A stretch of 25,247 nucleotides of DNA from JAFGLY01 sp041309225 (lineage in GTDB: Bacteria > Myxococcota_A > UBA796 > JAFGLY01): positions 1-25,247 of the forward strand of contig JBFYZZ010000020.1 of assembly GCA_041309225.1 (NCBI GenBank), written 5' to 3'. Made by a program: the position numbers and the translations under genes. The notes beneath the pieces are model-generated. The model searched no databases. It worked only from the letters and a program-made list of their open reading frames with translations, and had not been told where the DNA came from. This document shows positions 15,699 through 24,401 of the stretch, piece by piece; position 1 is the stretch's first letter, and every line of letters starts with the position of its first letter.

Positions 15699-18139
15699 GC
15701 GCGGCCGCCTGGGTCCGGGTGGTGCTCTCGGGGCCCGTGGAGGGCCCCTACACCTACGCCGTGCCCCCCGAGCTGGCCGAGGGCGTGCCCGGGGGGATTC
15801 GGGCGGGCCACGCGCTCCTGGTCCCGCTGGGGCCCCGGCAGGTGACGGGCTGGGTGGTCGAGGTGCTCGACGCCCCCGACGTCCCGGAGGACCGGGTGCG
15901 GCCCGTCGCCCGCGTGCTGGACCGCGAGCCGGTCATCGACGGCGCCCAGTTCGAGTTCCTCCGCTGGGTGGCCCGCTACACCCTCGCGACGCTGGGGGAG
16001 ATGCTCGCCACCGCCCTGCCCGCCGCCACGAAGGCCCGCATGCGGCGCGTGTGGCTGCCCGCGCCGGCCGCCTCGGCCGCGCTGGAGGCGGGTGACCTGC
16101 CCGAGCCCCGGCTGGGCGTGCTGCGGGAGGTGGTACGGCACCCGGGGCTCACGCGGGAGGGCGTGCAGCGCCGTCTGGCCGGGGAGGCCACCCCCTTGCA
16201 GGTGGGCACCGCCCTCCGGCGCCTGGCCCAGGACGAGTTGGTGCAGGGGGCCAACCGCGAGGTGGGGCCGGGTCGGGACCGCGTGACGCGGGTGCGCCTG
16301 TCCGGCACCGGAGCCGAGGCGCTCCCCGGGGCCCGGATGCGCTCGGTGGTGGCCCGACTGGCGGACGCCGGCGGGGAGATGGACCTGCCCGACCTCCTCG
16401 ACCTTGAGGGCCAGCCGGCCCGCGACACCGTGACCCGGCTGGCCGGACGGGGCGTGGTGGTCCTCGACGACGTGGAGCGGGCCGATCCGGTCGAGACCGG
16501 CGACCTGGGCGGCGCCCCGCCCGATCCGCTCCCGCCCACCCCGGCCCAGCAGGCGGCGCTCGAGGCGCTGGCCTCGGCGTCCCGGGGCACGTTTCTCCTG
16601 TACGGGGTCACCGGCTCGGGCAAGACCGAGGTCTACCTCCAGGCCGCGGCTCGCGTGATCGAGGCGGGTCGGCAGGTGCTGGTGCTGGTGCCCGAGATCG
16701 GGCTCACGCCGCAGCTGGTGGGCCGGGTGCGCGCTCGGTTCGGGGACCGCGTGGCCGTACTGCACTCGGGCCTCACGGGCCGCGAGCGATTGAGAGGCTG
16801 GCGCCGGGTCCGGCGAGGCGAGGCCCGGGTGGTGGTGGGGGCGCGTTCGGCGCTGTTCGCCCCCTTCCGCGACCTCGGCCTGATCGTCGTGGACGAGGAG
16901 CACGACGATTCGTACAAACAGGAGGACGGGGTCCGGTACCACGCGCGGGACATGGCGGTGGTGCGGGGCACGCTGGCCGGGTGCCCGGTGGTGCTGGGCA
17001 CGGCCACGCCGTCCACCGAGAGTCTCCTGAACGCCACGGAGGGCCGCTACCGGCTGCTCCGGCTGGCCGAGCGGGTCCACGGCCGGCCCCCCCCGCCGAT
17101 CGAGGTGGTGGACCTGTGGCAGGAGCCCCGCGACGCCGACGGCCGCACGCCGCTCGTCACGGGGGTCCTGGTCGAGGCGCTCACCGACGTGCTCTCAGCC
17201 GGGGGTCAGGCCATCATCCTCCACAACCGCCGGGGGTGGGCCACGGTGGTGCGGTGCACGGGCTGCGACGCCCGGTACACCTGCCCGTCGTGCGGGATCT
17301 CGCTCGTCCTGCATCGGCGCCAGGGGCGGCTCCTGTGCCACTACTGCGGCTTCCAGACCCCCTTCCGCGAGGACTGTCCCACCTGCGGCTCCCCGCTGGA
17401 GGCCCTGGGCGAGGGGGACGAGCGTCTCGAGGAGATCCTCCGCGGGCGCTTTCCCTGGGCGCCCGTGGCCCGGATGGACGCCGACACCACCGCGGCCCGC
17501 GGCGCGCACGGCCGGATCCTGGAGGCCTTCCGGCGCGGTGAGACCCGGATCCTCGTCGGCACCCAGGTGGTGGCCAAGGGGCACGACTTCCCGGACGTGG
17601 CGCTGGCCGCGGCCGTGGGCATCGACCACGTGCTCACCATGCCCGACTTCCGCTCGGCCGAGCGCACCTGCGCCCTGCTCACGCAGCTCGCCGGCCGGGC
17701 GGGACGCGGGGCGGCGCCGGGGCGGGTGCTGGTCCAGACGTTCCACCCGGACCACTTCGTGTTCCACGGGATCCACGACCTCGACACCTTCCATGCGCAC
17801 GAGGCCATCCAGCGCCGGACGCTCGGCTACCCGCCCTTCACGCGGCTGGTGCTCGTGCGGGTGGAGTCCACCGATCGGGACGCCGCCCACGGGGTGGCGA
17901 AGGAGATCGCCGCGGGACTGCGTGCCGCCCGTCCCGAGGGCCGCGTGGTGGACGTGCTGGGGCCCGTGCCGGCGCCGCTCGCCCGTCTGATGGGGCGCTG
18001 GCGGTACCAGGTGGTGCTGCGGGGCTGGCGCCTGGGGCCCTTCCGGGCGTGGCTGGATCCCCGGGCCGCCTGGATCCGCGAGCACGCCCGCTCCGGGGTC
18101 CGGATCGCGCTGGACGTGGACCCCCGCTCGCTGATGTAG
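15695..18139 (+). CDS. priA: Primosomal protein N' (replication restart helicase PriA)
   Basis: Recognises stalled replication forks and reloads the replisome; a 3'-to-5' superfamily 2 helicase. The 814-residue protein has the N-terminal 3'-DNA-binding domain (VRVVLSGPVEGPYTYAVP), Walker A GVTGSGKT at 304-311, Walker B DEEH at 400-403, ATPSTES (motif III), and eight zinc-ligand cysteines between 521 and 564 (CTGC, CPSC, CHYC, CPTC). Later motifs include VGTQVVAKGHDFPDV and QLAGRAGRG, and the C-terminal domain has LGYPPFTRLVLVRV. All helicase and zinc motifs are complete. The ATG overlaps the galU stop. Confidence 0.97.
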
Positions 18140-18176
18140 GGCGGCACGCTCCGTGCATGAGTGTCAGGCTCCGCCC
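18139..18176. repeat. Nested hairpin in front of the RAYT-like gene
   Basis: GGGCGG (18139-18144) pairs with CCGCCC (18171-18176), and inside it CACG-CTC-CGTG (18145-18155) forms a second stem. It starts on the last base of the priA stop. It could end the priA transcript or be a recognition structure for the transposase-like protein; neither is shown. Confidence 0.4.
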
Positions 18177-18187
18177 GAGGAGCTCCC

Positions 18188-18961
18188 ATGGACGCCCTGG
18201 CCTGGCACCTCATGCTCCGCCTCGACGACCAGCGTGTGATCGCGCCGTCCGTCAGCGCCCGTCGCGCCCTCGCACGGACCGTCCACAAGATCGGCGCCTC
18301 GCGCAACCTCGTGGCCTTCCGTGGGTCTGACACCCACATCCACGTGCTCGTCCTCGGGGGTCGGGCCGACGCCGGTCGCACCGTCCAGGCCCTGGCCTGC
18401 AGCCTCGAACGGGCCCTCCAACCGCACGCCACCTTCGACAGGGCCCGAATCCAACCGGTGGAGCACCAGTCGCACCTGGTGAACGCCGCCGAGTACATCC
18501 TGCGCCAGGACCAACACCACGGATTCGACACCGATCCCGTCCAAGACGCGAGCATCCTGCCCGATCTCCTGGGCCTTCGCATGCTCGGTCCCAAAACGGT
18601 GAAACGGTTCCGGGAGCACCTCCCCCGGTTCGCGCGCTCGACGCTCCTGGGCCTGCTCGGCGTGCGTCGCCTCGATCCCGGAACGACGGCCGCGCTCCTC
18701 CCCGACGCCGCCGCGGCCGCCCTCGGCCTCGCCGACCTGTCCGGCAACCGCCCGGACACCGTCCTCGCACGCGCCGCCCTCGTGAAGGTCGCGGATCGGA
18801 TTGGAGGCTCCGACGTCGCCGACCTGCTGGGGGGAGCCGACCGCAGGACGGTGGGGCGCCTGCGCGCACGTACCGTTTCCCCCGAACTGGTCGAGGCCGT
18901 GCGCCTGCAGGTGGGGCTCAGGGAGGCGATCGCCGCCCGGCAAGCGGGGAAGATGGGCTGA
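18188..18961 (+). CDS. RAYT-like single-tyrosine HUH transposase
   Basis: Resembles REP-associated tyrosine transposases (Y1 family, IS200/IS605 relatives), which cut single-stranded hairpin DNA. The 257-residue protein has an N-terminal strand (WHLMLRLDDQRVIA), a helix, the HUH motif as THIHVLVLGG near residues 53-62, and a tyrosine in AAEYILRQDQHHG, matching the Y-x-x-x-Q/N arrangement of the family. The C-terminal 120 residues are helical, with a possible helix-turn-helix (SDVADLLGGADRRTVGRLRA). ATG 18188 has GAGGAG five bases upstream; GTG 18161 is a possible longer start. It sits between priA and a convergent envelope unit, as a single gene without terminal repeats of its own, and is followed at once by two palindromes. 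A domesticated function, as for other RAYTs, is likely. Sequence is divergent, so the assignment is from motifs only. Confidence 0.72.
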   Translation: MDALAWHLMLRLDDQRVIAPSVSARRALARTVHKIGASRNLVAFRGSDTHIHVLVLGGRADAGRTVQALACSLERALQPHATFDRARIQPVEHQSHLVNAAEYILRQDQHHGFDTDPVQDASILPDLLGLRMLGPKTVKRFREHLPRFARSTLLGLLGVRRLDPGTTAALLPDAAAAALGLADLSGNRPDTVLARAALVKVADRIGGSDVADLLGGADRRTVGRLRARTVSPELVEAVRLQVGLREAIAARQAGKMG

Positions 18962-18962
18962 T

Positions 18963-19009
18963 GGGGCAGAAGTGCCCACCCTGCGCAGCAGGGTGCCCAC
19001 TCGTGCCCC
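18963..19009. repeat. REP-like palindrome, copy 1
   Basis: A 47-base imperfect palindrome: 22-base arms (from GGGGCAGAAGTG to CACTCGTGCCCC) around a 3-base centre, 18 of 22 positions paired, with two small internal mismatched bulges. It begins one base after the TGA of the RAYT-like gene. Mismatches in the stem are a known feature of REP hairpins recognised by RAYT proteins. Confidence 0.7.
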
Positions 19010-19026
19010 AGAAACGGGCCTCAGGT

Positions 19027-19073
19027 GGGGCAGAAGTGCCCACCCTGCGCGGCAGGGTGCCCACTCGTGCCCC
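19027..19073. repeat. REP-like palindrome, copy 2
   Basis: The second copy, in the same orientation, differs from copy 1 by one base in the loop region (GCGCAGCAGG versus GCGCGGCAGG). The copies are separated by 17 unrelated bases (period 64). The pair fills the gap between the convergent RAYT-like and TlpA-like genes and could also end transcription from both sides. Confidence 0.7.
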
Positions 19074-19083
19074 TCCCCCCCGT

Positions 19084-19656
19084 TCAGCTCCCCTGCAGGA
19101 TGCGCTTCACGGTGGGGTAGTCGGTGTCGCTGATGCCGCCGACGCGAACGCACCGGACCTTGCCTGCGGGATCCACCAGGACGTGGATGGGGATGGAGGC
19201 CGAGGCGTCGACGCCCAGGGTGGCGAGCCACGGCCCGACGGCGGCCTGGTCCTGGACCCGGGGGCCGGTGGGGGCGTCGTGTCGCCTGCCGCGGAAGGTG
19301 TCGAGGTCGAGTTGCGTGGCGTCCACCGAGAGGAAGCGGACGGCCACCGGTACGCCCTCCTGGTCGAGGCGGGCGTCCCACTCGCGGATGCGGGGCAGCT
19401 CCTCCAGGCAGGGCACGCACCACGTGGCCCAGAGGTTCCACCAGGTCCAGCCCGGGTCGGGGGCGGGCACGGGCCCCTCGGTGGCGGGCAGCGCGAAGGG
19501 CCGGGCCGAGGCCGACGTGGACGACCAGACCTCGCAGAAGGCGGCCGGGTCGGTGTCGTGGCCGTCGGACACGACCGCGATGGTGCGCGACGGCGCCGGG
19601 GGGGGCGTGCCCGCGGGGACACCACAGGCCAGGACGAGCAGGAGGAGCAGGGGCAT
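19084..19656 (-). CDS. TlpA-like thioredoxin-fold lipoprotein
   Basis: A membrane-anchored thiol-disulfide oxidoreductase in the periplasm (190 residues). The signal peptide MPLLLLLVLACG ends in a lipobox (VLAC, Cys 11) but lacks a positive n-region. The thioredoxin-like domain has the active site WATWCVPCLEELP and the conserved cis-Pro region IPIHVLVDPAGKVRCVRVG. A TlpA-type insertion (DATQLDLDTFRGRR) follows the first strand. ATG 19656 has AGGG six bases upstream and lies 8 bases after the stop of the OmpA-like gene, so the two are probably in one transcript with the VKOR gene. Confidence 0.85.
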   Translation of the reverse strand: MPLLLLLVLACGVPAGTPPPAPSRTIAVVSDGHDTDPAAFCEVWSSTSASARPFALPATEGPVPAPDPGWTWWNLWATWCVPCLEELPRIREWDARLDQEGVPVAVRFLSVDATQLDLDTFRGRRHDAPTGPRVQDQAAVGPWLATLGVDASASIPIHVLVDPAGKVRCVRVGGISDTDYPTVKRILQGS

Positions 19657-19664
19657 GGGGGGCC

Positions 19665-20351
19665 CTAGATCCGGCAGTCGATCCAGGTCACGAAGGCGCT
19701 CCGGTTGAGCTCCTTCGAGGAGCACTCCTCGGCGGCACCACTGCGCGGCCACGTGCAGAACTCGGCGTCCAGCTGGGCGAACTCCTCGCCGAGCCACAGC
19801 AGGCCGACCTCCTTGTCGAGGTCGGGATCGGTGAACGTGCGGCGCAGGTGGTCGAGCACGGCCTGGCCACGCGCCTGCGACAGCTTCTGGTTGTGGAGCT
19901 CGGACCCCTCGGGGGACGCTCGGGCGACCACCAGGAACCACGACGCGCCCCGCTGGTCGGCGAACTGCTTGTCGAGCAGGGCGATGTCGGCGGGATCGAG
20001 GACCGAGGAGTCGAGGTCGAACTGGATGATCCCGGCGCGATCGGCCAGAGGCCGGAAGAGGGCGTTGAAGTCCTCACCGCTCATGGTGGCGACGCTCTTG
20101 GCGTCGTTGGGCTTGCAGCCGCGCACCTCGCCGGAGGACTGCAGGCCGCAGGACTGGAGGACCCGGCGCAGGACCTTGCGCAGATCGGCGGTGCAGTACC
20201 CTTCGTCGGCGGCGGCGGCGACGGCCACGTCCGAGCCCGCGCCCGACTCCTCGGCGATCCGGTTGGACGCGCTCACGGTCCAGGCGCCGACGAGCGCGGT
20301 CGGCACGAGCAGGCAGGCGACGCCGAGACCCGCGTGAACGACGGCGTTCAT
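19665..20351 (-). CDS. OmpA-like domain protein
   Basis: A 228-residue envelope protein. It opens with a hydrophobic segment (residues about 7-25, MNAVVHAGLGVACLLVPTAL) that could be an uncleaved anchor or signal peptide. Residues 107-165 look like an OmpA C-terminal peptidoglycan-binding domain: IIQFDLDSSVLDPADIALLD, then ARASPEGSELHNQKLSQARG followed by a helix QAVLDHLRR. There are six or more cysteines outside that domain (YCTADL, QSCGL, RGCKP, FCTWP, EECSS, DCRI), so it is probably disulfide-bonded, which suits its place between a VKOR fusion and a TlpA-like protein. The ATG overlaps the VKOR stop (ATGA). Confidence 0.75.
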   Translation of the reverse strand: MNAVVHAGLGVACLLVPTALVGAWTVSASNRIAEESGAGSDVAVAAAADEGYCTADLRKVLRRVLQSCGLQSSGEVRGCKPNDAKSVATMSGEDFNALFRPLADRAGIIQFDLDSSVLDPADIALLDKQFADQRGASWFLVVARASPEGSELHNQKLSQARGQAVLDHLRRTFTDPDLDKEVGLLWLGEEFAQLDAEFCTWPRSGAAEECSSKELNRSAFVTWIDCRI

Positions 20352-21574
20352 TTCCCTTCCTCCTTCTTCTCGGCGGCGATTCGGCCCTCGATCAGGCGCG
20401 AGAGTGCGAAGTCCATGCCGAGGTCGGTGTCCTCGTCGCAGAGCCGGACCCCCTCCACGAAGACCTGGGGCTGGAGCACCGGCAGCTGGTTGGCGACCGC
20501 CCAGCGCAGGGACTTGTTCACCTTGGACCGGACCGCGGGGCTTCCCACGCAGGACGCGACCGCGGGGAACGCGGCCTTCACCATCTCGGCGGCTTTCGCG
20601 GGATCCTGGGTGGCCGCCTCCCGGATCTCCTCCTGGTGCTCGAACGCCCAGTCGAACACGGCGGTGGCCTGGTCGCCGGCGCAGAGCACCGCCTCGCTCA
20701 CGGCGCAGGCGCCGGGATGGACCGCCGAGGACACCATCCAGTTGCAGGTGTCGTCGAGGGGCATCAGGAGCGCAACGCGGTGGACCGCTTCGCCCAGGCC
20801 GGAGGCCTCGAACCGCCGCGAGAAGCCCCGGCAGGCCGGGCAGAGCGGGTCCATGACCTCGATCATCGTCTTCTCGGAGGGATTCGCGTCGAGGGGGACC
20901 ATGACCCCGTAGGGATCCTGGGGCTTCTTCAAAGAGCCGCAGGTGCCCACGTACCCGGAGGCGTCGGGGACGAGCATCACGTAGACCAGCACCGAGAGGA
21001 GCACGAAGCCCACGCCCTCGATCGCCGAGAGCACGTGCGGTTTCACGACCCCCTCCCCGTCTCCGGCCTCGGCCGGAGCCTTGCGGCTCGCGAGCCACAG
21101 CCAGAGGGCCGTGCCGGCCATCACGAACGACGAGACGTACATGCCGACGCACAGCTTGCACACCTCTCCGATGAGGCCGACGGCAATGACCCCCATCGCG
21201 ATCGACGTGACCACCGGCAGCAGGGACGCCATGAACAGGAAGACCGTGGCGTTGCGGGAGCCCTCGCGCCGGTTGAGCCAGAGGTCCAGCCCCCGGAACA
21301 GCAGGAACGCGTACACCGCGAGGCCGGGCAGGGCGATCGGGATGCCACCCCAGATCGCCTTGCGGAGCACCGAGGACCACGGGCTCATGAGCGCCGCGTG
21401 GCAGCCGGAGGACCCGGTCGCGTCGAGGGCGCCGAGGCCCGGGACGAACGAGCAGTGGATCCCGTGCAGCTGCCGGTCCAGGTGCTGGACGAAGTCGTAG
21501 GTGGACACCGCGGCGAACAGCGTGGCCGCCACCGCCGCCAACACGAACAGGATGGTAGGGATTCTCGGTTTCAT
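20348..21574 (-). CDS. VKOR-domain / thioredoxin-domain disulfide oxidoreductase
   Basis: Forms disulfide bonds in envelope proteins using quinone, doing the work of DsbB plus DsbA in one chain. The 408-residue protein has a VKOR four-helix membrane domain (residues 1-160) with the loop cysteines Cys 41 and Cys 58 and the active-site CKLC (139-142, GEVCKLCVGMYVSS). A further transmembrane helix spans about 187-203. The rest is a periplasmic thioredoxin/DsbA-like domain with active site CPAC (245-248) and three more cysteines (DDTCNW, GACAVS, VLCAG). All key cysteines are present. Start is ATG 21574, with AGGA five to six bases upstream; ATG 21580 is six bases earlier. It leads the minus-strand unit with the OmpA-like and TlpA-like genes. 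Confidence 0.9.
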   Translation of the reverse strand: MKPRIPTILFVLAAVAATLFAAVSTYDFVQHLDRQLHGIHCSFVPGLGALDATGSSGCHAALMSPWSSVLRKAIWGGIPIALPGLAVYAFLLFRGLDLWLNRREGSRNATVFLFMASLLPVVTSIAMGVIAVGLIGEVCKLCVGMYVSSFVMAGTALWLWLASRKAPAEAGDGEGVVKPHVLSAIEGVGFVLLSVLVYVMLVPDASGYVGTCGSLKKPQDPYGVMVPLDANPSEKTMIEVMDPLCPACRGFSRRFEASGLGEAVHRVALLMPLDDTCNWMVSSAVHPGACAVSEAVLCAGDQATAVFDWAFEHQEEIREAATQDPAKAAEMVKAAFPAVASCVGSPAVRSKVNKSLRWAVANQLPVLQPQVFVEGVRLCDEDTDLGMDFALSRLIEGRIAAEKKEEGK

Positions 21575-21583
21575 GGCCATCCT

Positions 21584-21613
21584 GCTAACCTGCCTCCGCG
21601 CCCGCGCTAACCT
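21584..21613. promoter_or_regulatory. Direct repeats between divergent genes
   Basis: GCTAACCT occurs at 21584-21591 and at 21606-21613, 22 bases apart (about two helical turns), in the 64-base space between the VKOR gene and the divergent peptidase gene. The second copy could include a weak -10 box (TAACCT) for the peptidase. A regulator site is possible. Confidence 0.3.
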
Positions 21614-21638
21614 CCCGTTTGCCCCTTCCGAGGCGACC

Positions 21639-23024
21639 ATGCGGCGACTCCTCTCCCTCCTGCTGCTCGGGCTGCTCGCGAACCCCGTCGCCGAAGCCGC
21701 CAAAAGAACCCCTGCTCCGGACATTCCAGCCGTGGCGGCCAGCCTGTCCGCCCGGGCCCTGGCCAGCGACGAGCCCTGGTCCGAGCTCCTGGGCCTCTGC
21801 GACCGGATCGGCCCCCGGTTCGCGGGGACCCCGGGGTACGACGCGGCGGCCGCGTGGGCTGCCGAGCGCCTCGCCGAGGACGGCCTCGCGGTCCACCTGG
21901 AGACCGTCCAGGTCCCCCTGTGGATCCGGGGCGAGGAGCGCTTCGAGCTCCTCTCCCCGCACGCCCGGCCGCTCCACGCGCTGGGCCTCGGCCTCTCGGT
22001 GGGGACCCCGCCCGAGGGGATCGAGGCCGAGGTGCTGGTCGTGGGCTCCTTCGACGAGCTGGAGGCCCGCGCTGCGGAGGCCCGGGGCCGGATCGTGCTC
22101 TTCGACGCGCCCTGGCAGGGGTACGGCCAGGCCGTCGCCTTCCGCTCCCGCGGGGCCGAGGCGGCGGCGAGGGCCGGGGCAGTGGGCGCACTCGTCCGGT
22201 CGGTCGCGCCGGTGAGCCTGTCCACCCCCCACACCGGCATGATGCGCCGGACGGAGGGCGTCCCGACCGTGCCCGCCGCGGCGGTGACCCTCGAGGACGC
22301 CGCGACCCTGCGCCGTTTGACCGAGGCGGGCGTGCCGGTGCGGGTCCGGATGCGGATGGGGGCTCGCGACGGAGGCCTCGTGCCGGCGGCGACCGTGGTG
22401 GGCGAGGTGCGGGGGCGTGAGCGGCCGGACGAGGTGGTGGTCCTCGGCTGCCACCTCGACACCTGGGACGTGGGGCCCGGCGCCCAGGACGACGGCGCGG
22501 GCTGCGTGGCCGTGCTGGAGGCCGGCGCCCTCGTCGCGGCCGAGCGGCCCCGCCGTACCCTGCGCGTGGTCCTCTTCGCGGGCGAGGAGACCGGGGTCCA
22601 CGGCGGACGCGCCTACGCGGAGGCCCATGCGGGGGAGCGCGTGGTGGGGGCCCTGGAGATGGACGGTGGCGCCGGCCCGGTGACGCGCCTGGGGCTCGAT
22701 CTCAGGACGGCCGCCGGAACGCCTGATCCCTCCGCCCTTGAGCGGGCGCGGGCCCGACTCGCGCCCTTCCTGCCCGTGCTCGGGCCGCTCGGCGTCCGAG
22801 AGGTGGTCGCGGGCGGAACGGGCGCCGACGTGGCCGGGCTCGTGGCCGCGGGGGCGGTGGGAGTGGACGTGGACCAGAACACCTCCGGCTACTGGCCGGT
22901 CCACCACTCGGCGGCGGACACGCCGGACAAGATCGACCCCGAGGTCCTCCGGCGCGTCACGGCGGCGGTGGCGGTCACCGCCTGGATCCTCGCGGAGCTC
23001 CCCGAGCCGCTCGGGGCGCCCTGA
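21639..23024 (+). CDS. Secreted M28-family metallopeptidase
   Basis: A zinc-dependent exopeptidase or carboxypeptidase (461 residues), exported by a signal peptide (LLSLLLLGLLANPVAEA, cut after AEA). It has the M28 dinuclear site: His 272 in GCHLDTWDVGPG, Asp 284/285 in AQDDGAG, Glu 316/317 in FAGEETG, an acidic pair near 340-342 (EMDGG) and His 422/423 in VHHSAADTPDKID. Residues 120-245 look like a PA (protease-associated) domain inserted before the metal site, as in plasma glutamate carboxypeptidase and related enzymes. ATG 21639 has GAGG six bases upstream. It is divergent from the VKOR unit and convergent with the SpoIID gene. Confidence 0.9.
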   Translation: MRRLLSLLLLGLLANPVAEAAKRTPAPDIPAVAASLSARALASDEPWSELLGLCDRIGPRFAGTPGYDAAAAWAAERLAEDGLAVHLETVQVPLWIRGEERFELLSPHARPLHALGLGLSVGTPPEGIEAEVLVVGSFDELEARAAEARGRIVLFDAPWQGYGQAVAFRSRGAEAAARAGAVGALVRSVAPVSLSTPHTGMMRRTEGVPTVPAAAVTLEDAATLRRLTEAGVPVRVRMRMGARDGGLVPAATVVGEVRGRERPDEVVVLGCHLDTWDVGPGAQDDGAGCVAVLEAGALVAAERPRRTLRVVLFAGEETGVHGGRAYAEAHAGERVVGALEMDGGAGPVTRLGLDLRTAAGTPDPSALERARARLAPFLPVLGPLGVREVVAGGTGADVAGLVAAGAVGVDVDQNTSGYWPVHHSAADTPDKIDPEVLRRVTAAVAVTAWILAELPEPLGAP

Positions 23025-23033
23025 TCCCCGCCG

Positions 23034-24401
23034 CTACCACTCCGCCCGCAGGCCCGCCCCCCGGTAGTAGTGGGCCAGGATGGCCTCGTGGTCGTGGCCG
23101 TGGTCGGCCATCACCGCGGCGCCGATCTGGCAGAGGCCCACGCCGTGGCCCCACCCGGCGCCCCGGAGGCGGAAGCGCTCGGGCACGGAGCCGCCGCCCT
23201 CGGGCCGCACCACGAAGGCCGAGGAGAACAGGTGCGTGCGCGAGAGCAGGCGCCGGATCTCCAGCTCCCGGCCCACCTCCACGCGGCGGGCCTCGCCGTC
23301 CACGGCCAGGAGCGAGATCCGGCCCGACGGCCCCCGCACGACCGGCACGAGCGCCCGGACGGGCCCGGGGTCGACGCCGGTGCGCCGCTGGGTGGACCCG
23401 CGGACGTCGTCCTGGGAGACCGTGGTCTCCCACCGGTAGAAGTCGCGCGTGGCGTAGTCGAGCGGCGGGAGGATCCGATCGAGGAGCACGGCGTCCTCGG
23501 TGGCGCACCAGGCCGGCGGGCGGCCGGTCACGAAGGCCTCGGCGTGGGCCTCCTCGGTGAGCGGAAGGGCCCAGGGGGGGGCTCCGGGGGGCAGGTCCGG
23601 GACCGACTGGAGGCAGGCCACGTCGAGGTCACCCCAGGCCGTGGAGAAGACCTCGGTCATGCCTCCGCAGCACTTGGAGAAGCGGGCGTCGCACACCCGG
23701 CCGTCCGAGACGAGCACCACGCCCCGGGTGGCAGCCACGGCGTCGAACGCGGCGTGCCCGGCCACCGACGCCCGGTCCACGCCCTGGTAGCGCTGGCAGT
23801 GGTCGTCGGCGCAGACATCGAAGTCCGCGTGGTCCTCGCGGTCGTACCACTGCACCACGCGCACGGCGGCCTCCGTCTCCTCGCGAGCGCCTCCGGGGCC
23901 ACGCGCCTGGGTGCCCGAGCGGCGGGCCTGGAGCTGCGCGACCAGCCAGGAGCGCGAGATGATCGCGTGGGCCCGGAGCAGCGCGGCGGGGGCCAGCGGG
24001 CTCATCTCCGAGGCGATCACCGACACGAGGTAGGTCTCCAGGGCCACCGCGTTGACCACGTGGAAGACGTCGCCGTGCGACTCCAGGCGGAGGACGCCCT
24101 GGAAGGCGAGGTCCTCCTGGCGCTGCCAGTGGAAGCGGACCCCCACGGTCATGTCGTGGACCACGAATGCGGCGTCCGGCGCCGCGGGTGCGATCTCGAT
24201 CACTCCGCCGTCGGCCACGAAGTGGTGGCCGGGATCGAGGAGACGGACCCCCCGGCGGGTGGCCACGGCCCGCCACCGGCCGGGCGACGGCACGACGTCG
24301 AACGCGCGGCCGTCCGCGGCGATCCGGAAGGCGCCGCGGAGCGTGACCTCCGCGGTGACACGGTGGGCGAGCAGCCCCACCTTCAGCACGGGCTCATCCA
24401 T
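23034..24401 (-). CDS. SpoIID/LytB-domain protein
   Basis: Related to SpoIID (LytB) lytic transglycosylases, which cut denuded peptidoglycan glycan strands. The 455-residue protein has the family's YLVSVIASEMSP and LLRAHAIISRSWL segments near 125-155, CADDHCQRYQG, and GRVCDARFSKCCGGMTEVF. The last part has RGAGWGHGVGLCQIGA, another signature of the family. It lacks a signal peptide: it starts with DEPVLKVGLLAHRVTAEV, so it may be cytoplasmic or the N-terminus may be modified. It overlaps the preceding HIT-like gene by 8 bases. Such pairs with DUF4922 proteins are, to my memory, also found in Bacteroidetes, where their role is unknown. Confidence 0.87.
   Translation of the reverse strand: MDEPVLKVGLLAHRVTAEVTLRGAFRIAADGRAFDVVPSPGRWRAVATRRGVRLLDPGHHFVADGGVIEIAPAAPDAAFVVHDMTVGVRFHWQRQEDLAFQGVLRLESHGDVFHVVNAVALETYLVSVIASEMSPLAPAALLRAHAIISRSWLVAQLQARRSGTQARGPGGAREETEAAVRVVQWYDREDHADFDVCADDHCQRYQGVDRASVAGHAAFDAVAATRGVVLVSDGRVCDARFSKCCGGMTEVFSTAWGDLDVACLQSVPDLPPGAPPWALPLTEEAHAEAFVTGRPPAWCATEDAVLLDRILPPLDYATRDFYRWETTVSQDDVRGSTQRRTGVDPGPVRALVPVVRGPSGRISLLAVDGEARRVEVGRELEIRRLLSRTHLFSSAFVVRPEGGGSVPERFRLRGAGWGHGVGLCQIGAAVMADHGHDHEAILAHYYRGAGLRAEW

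Noticed and set aside
18963..19073. CRISPR or terminal inverted repeats of an insertion sequence
   Set aside because: Only two copies in the same orientation on one side of the gene; no matching copy upstream of the transposase-like gene.
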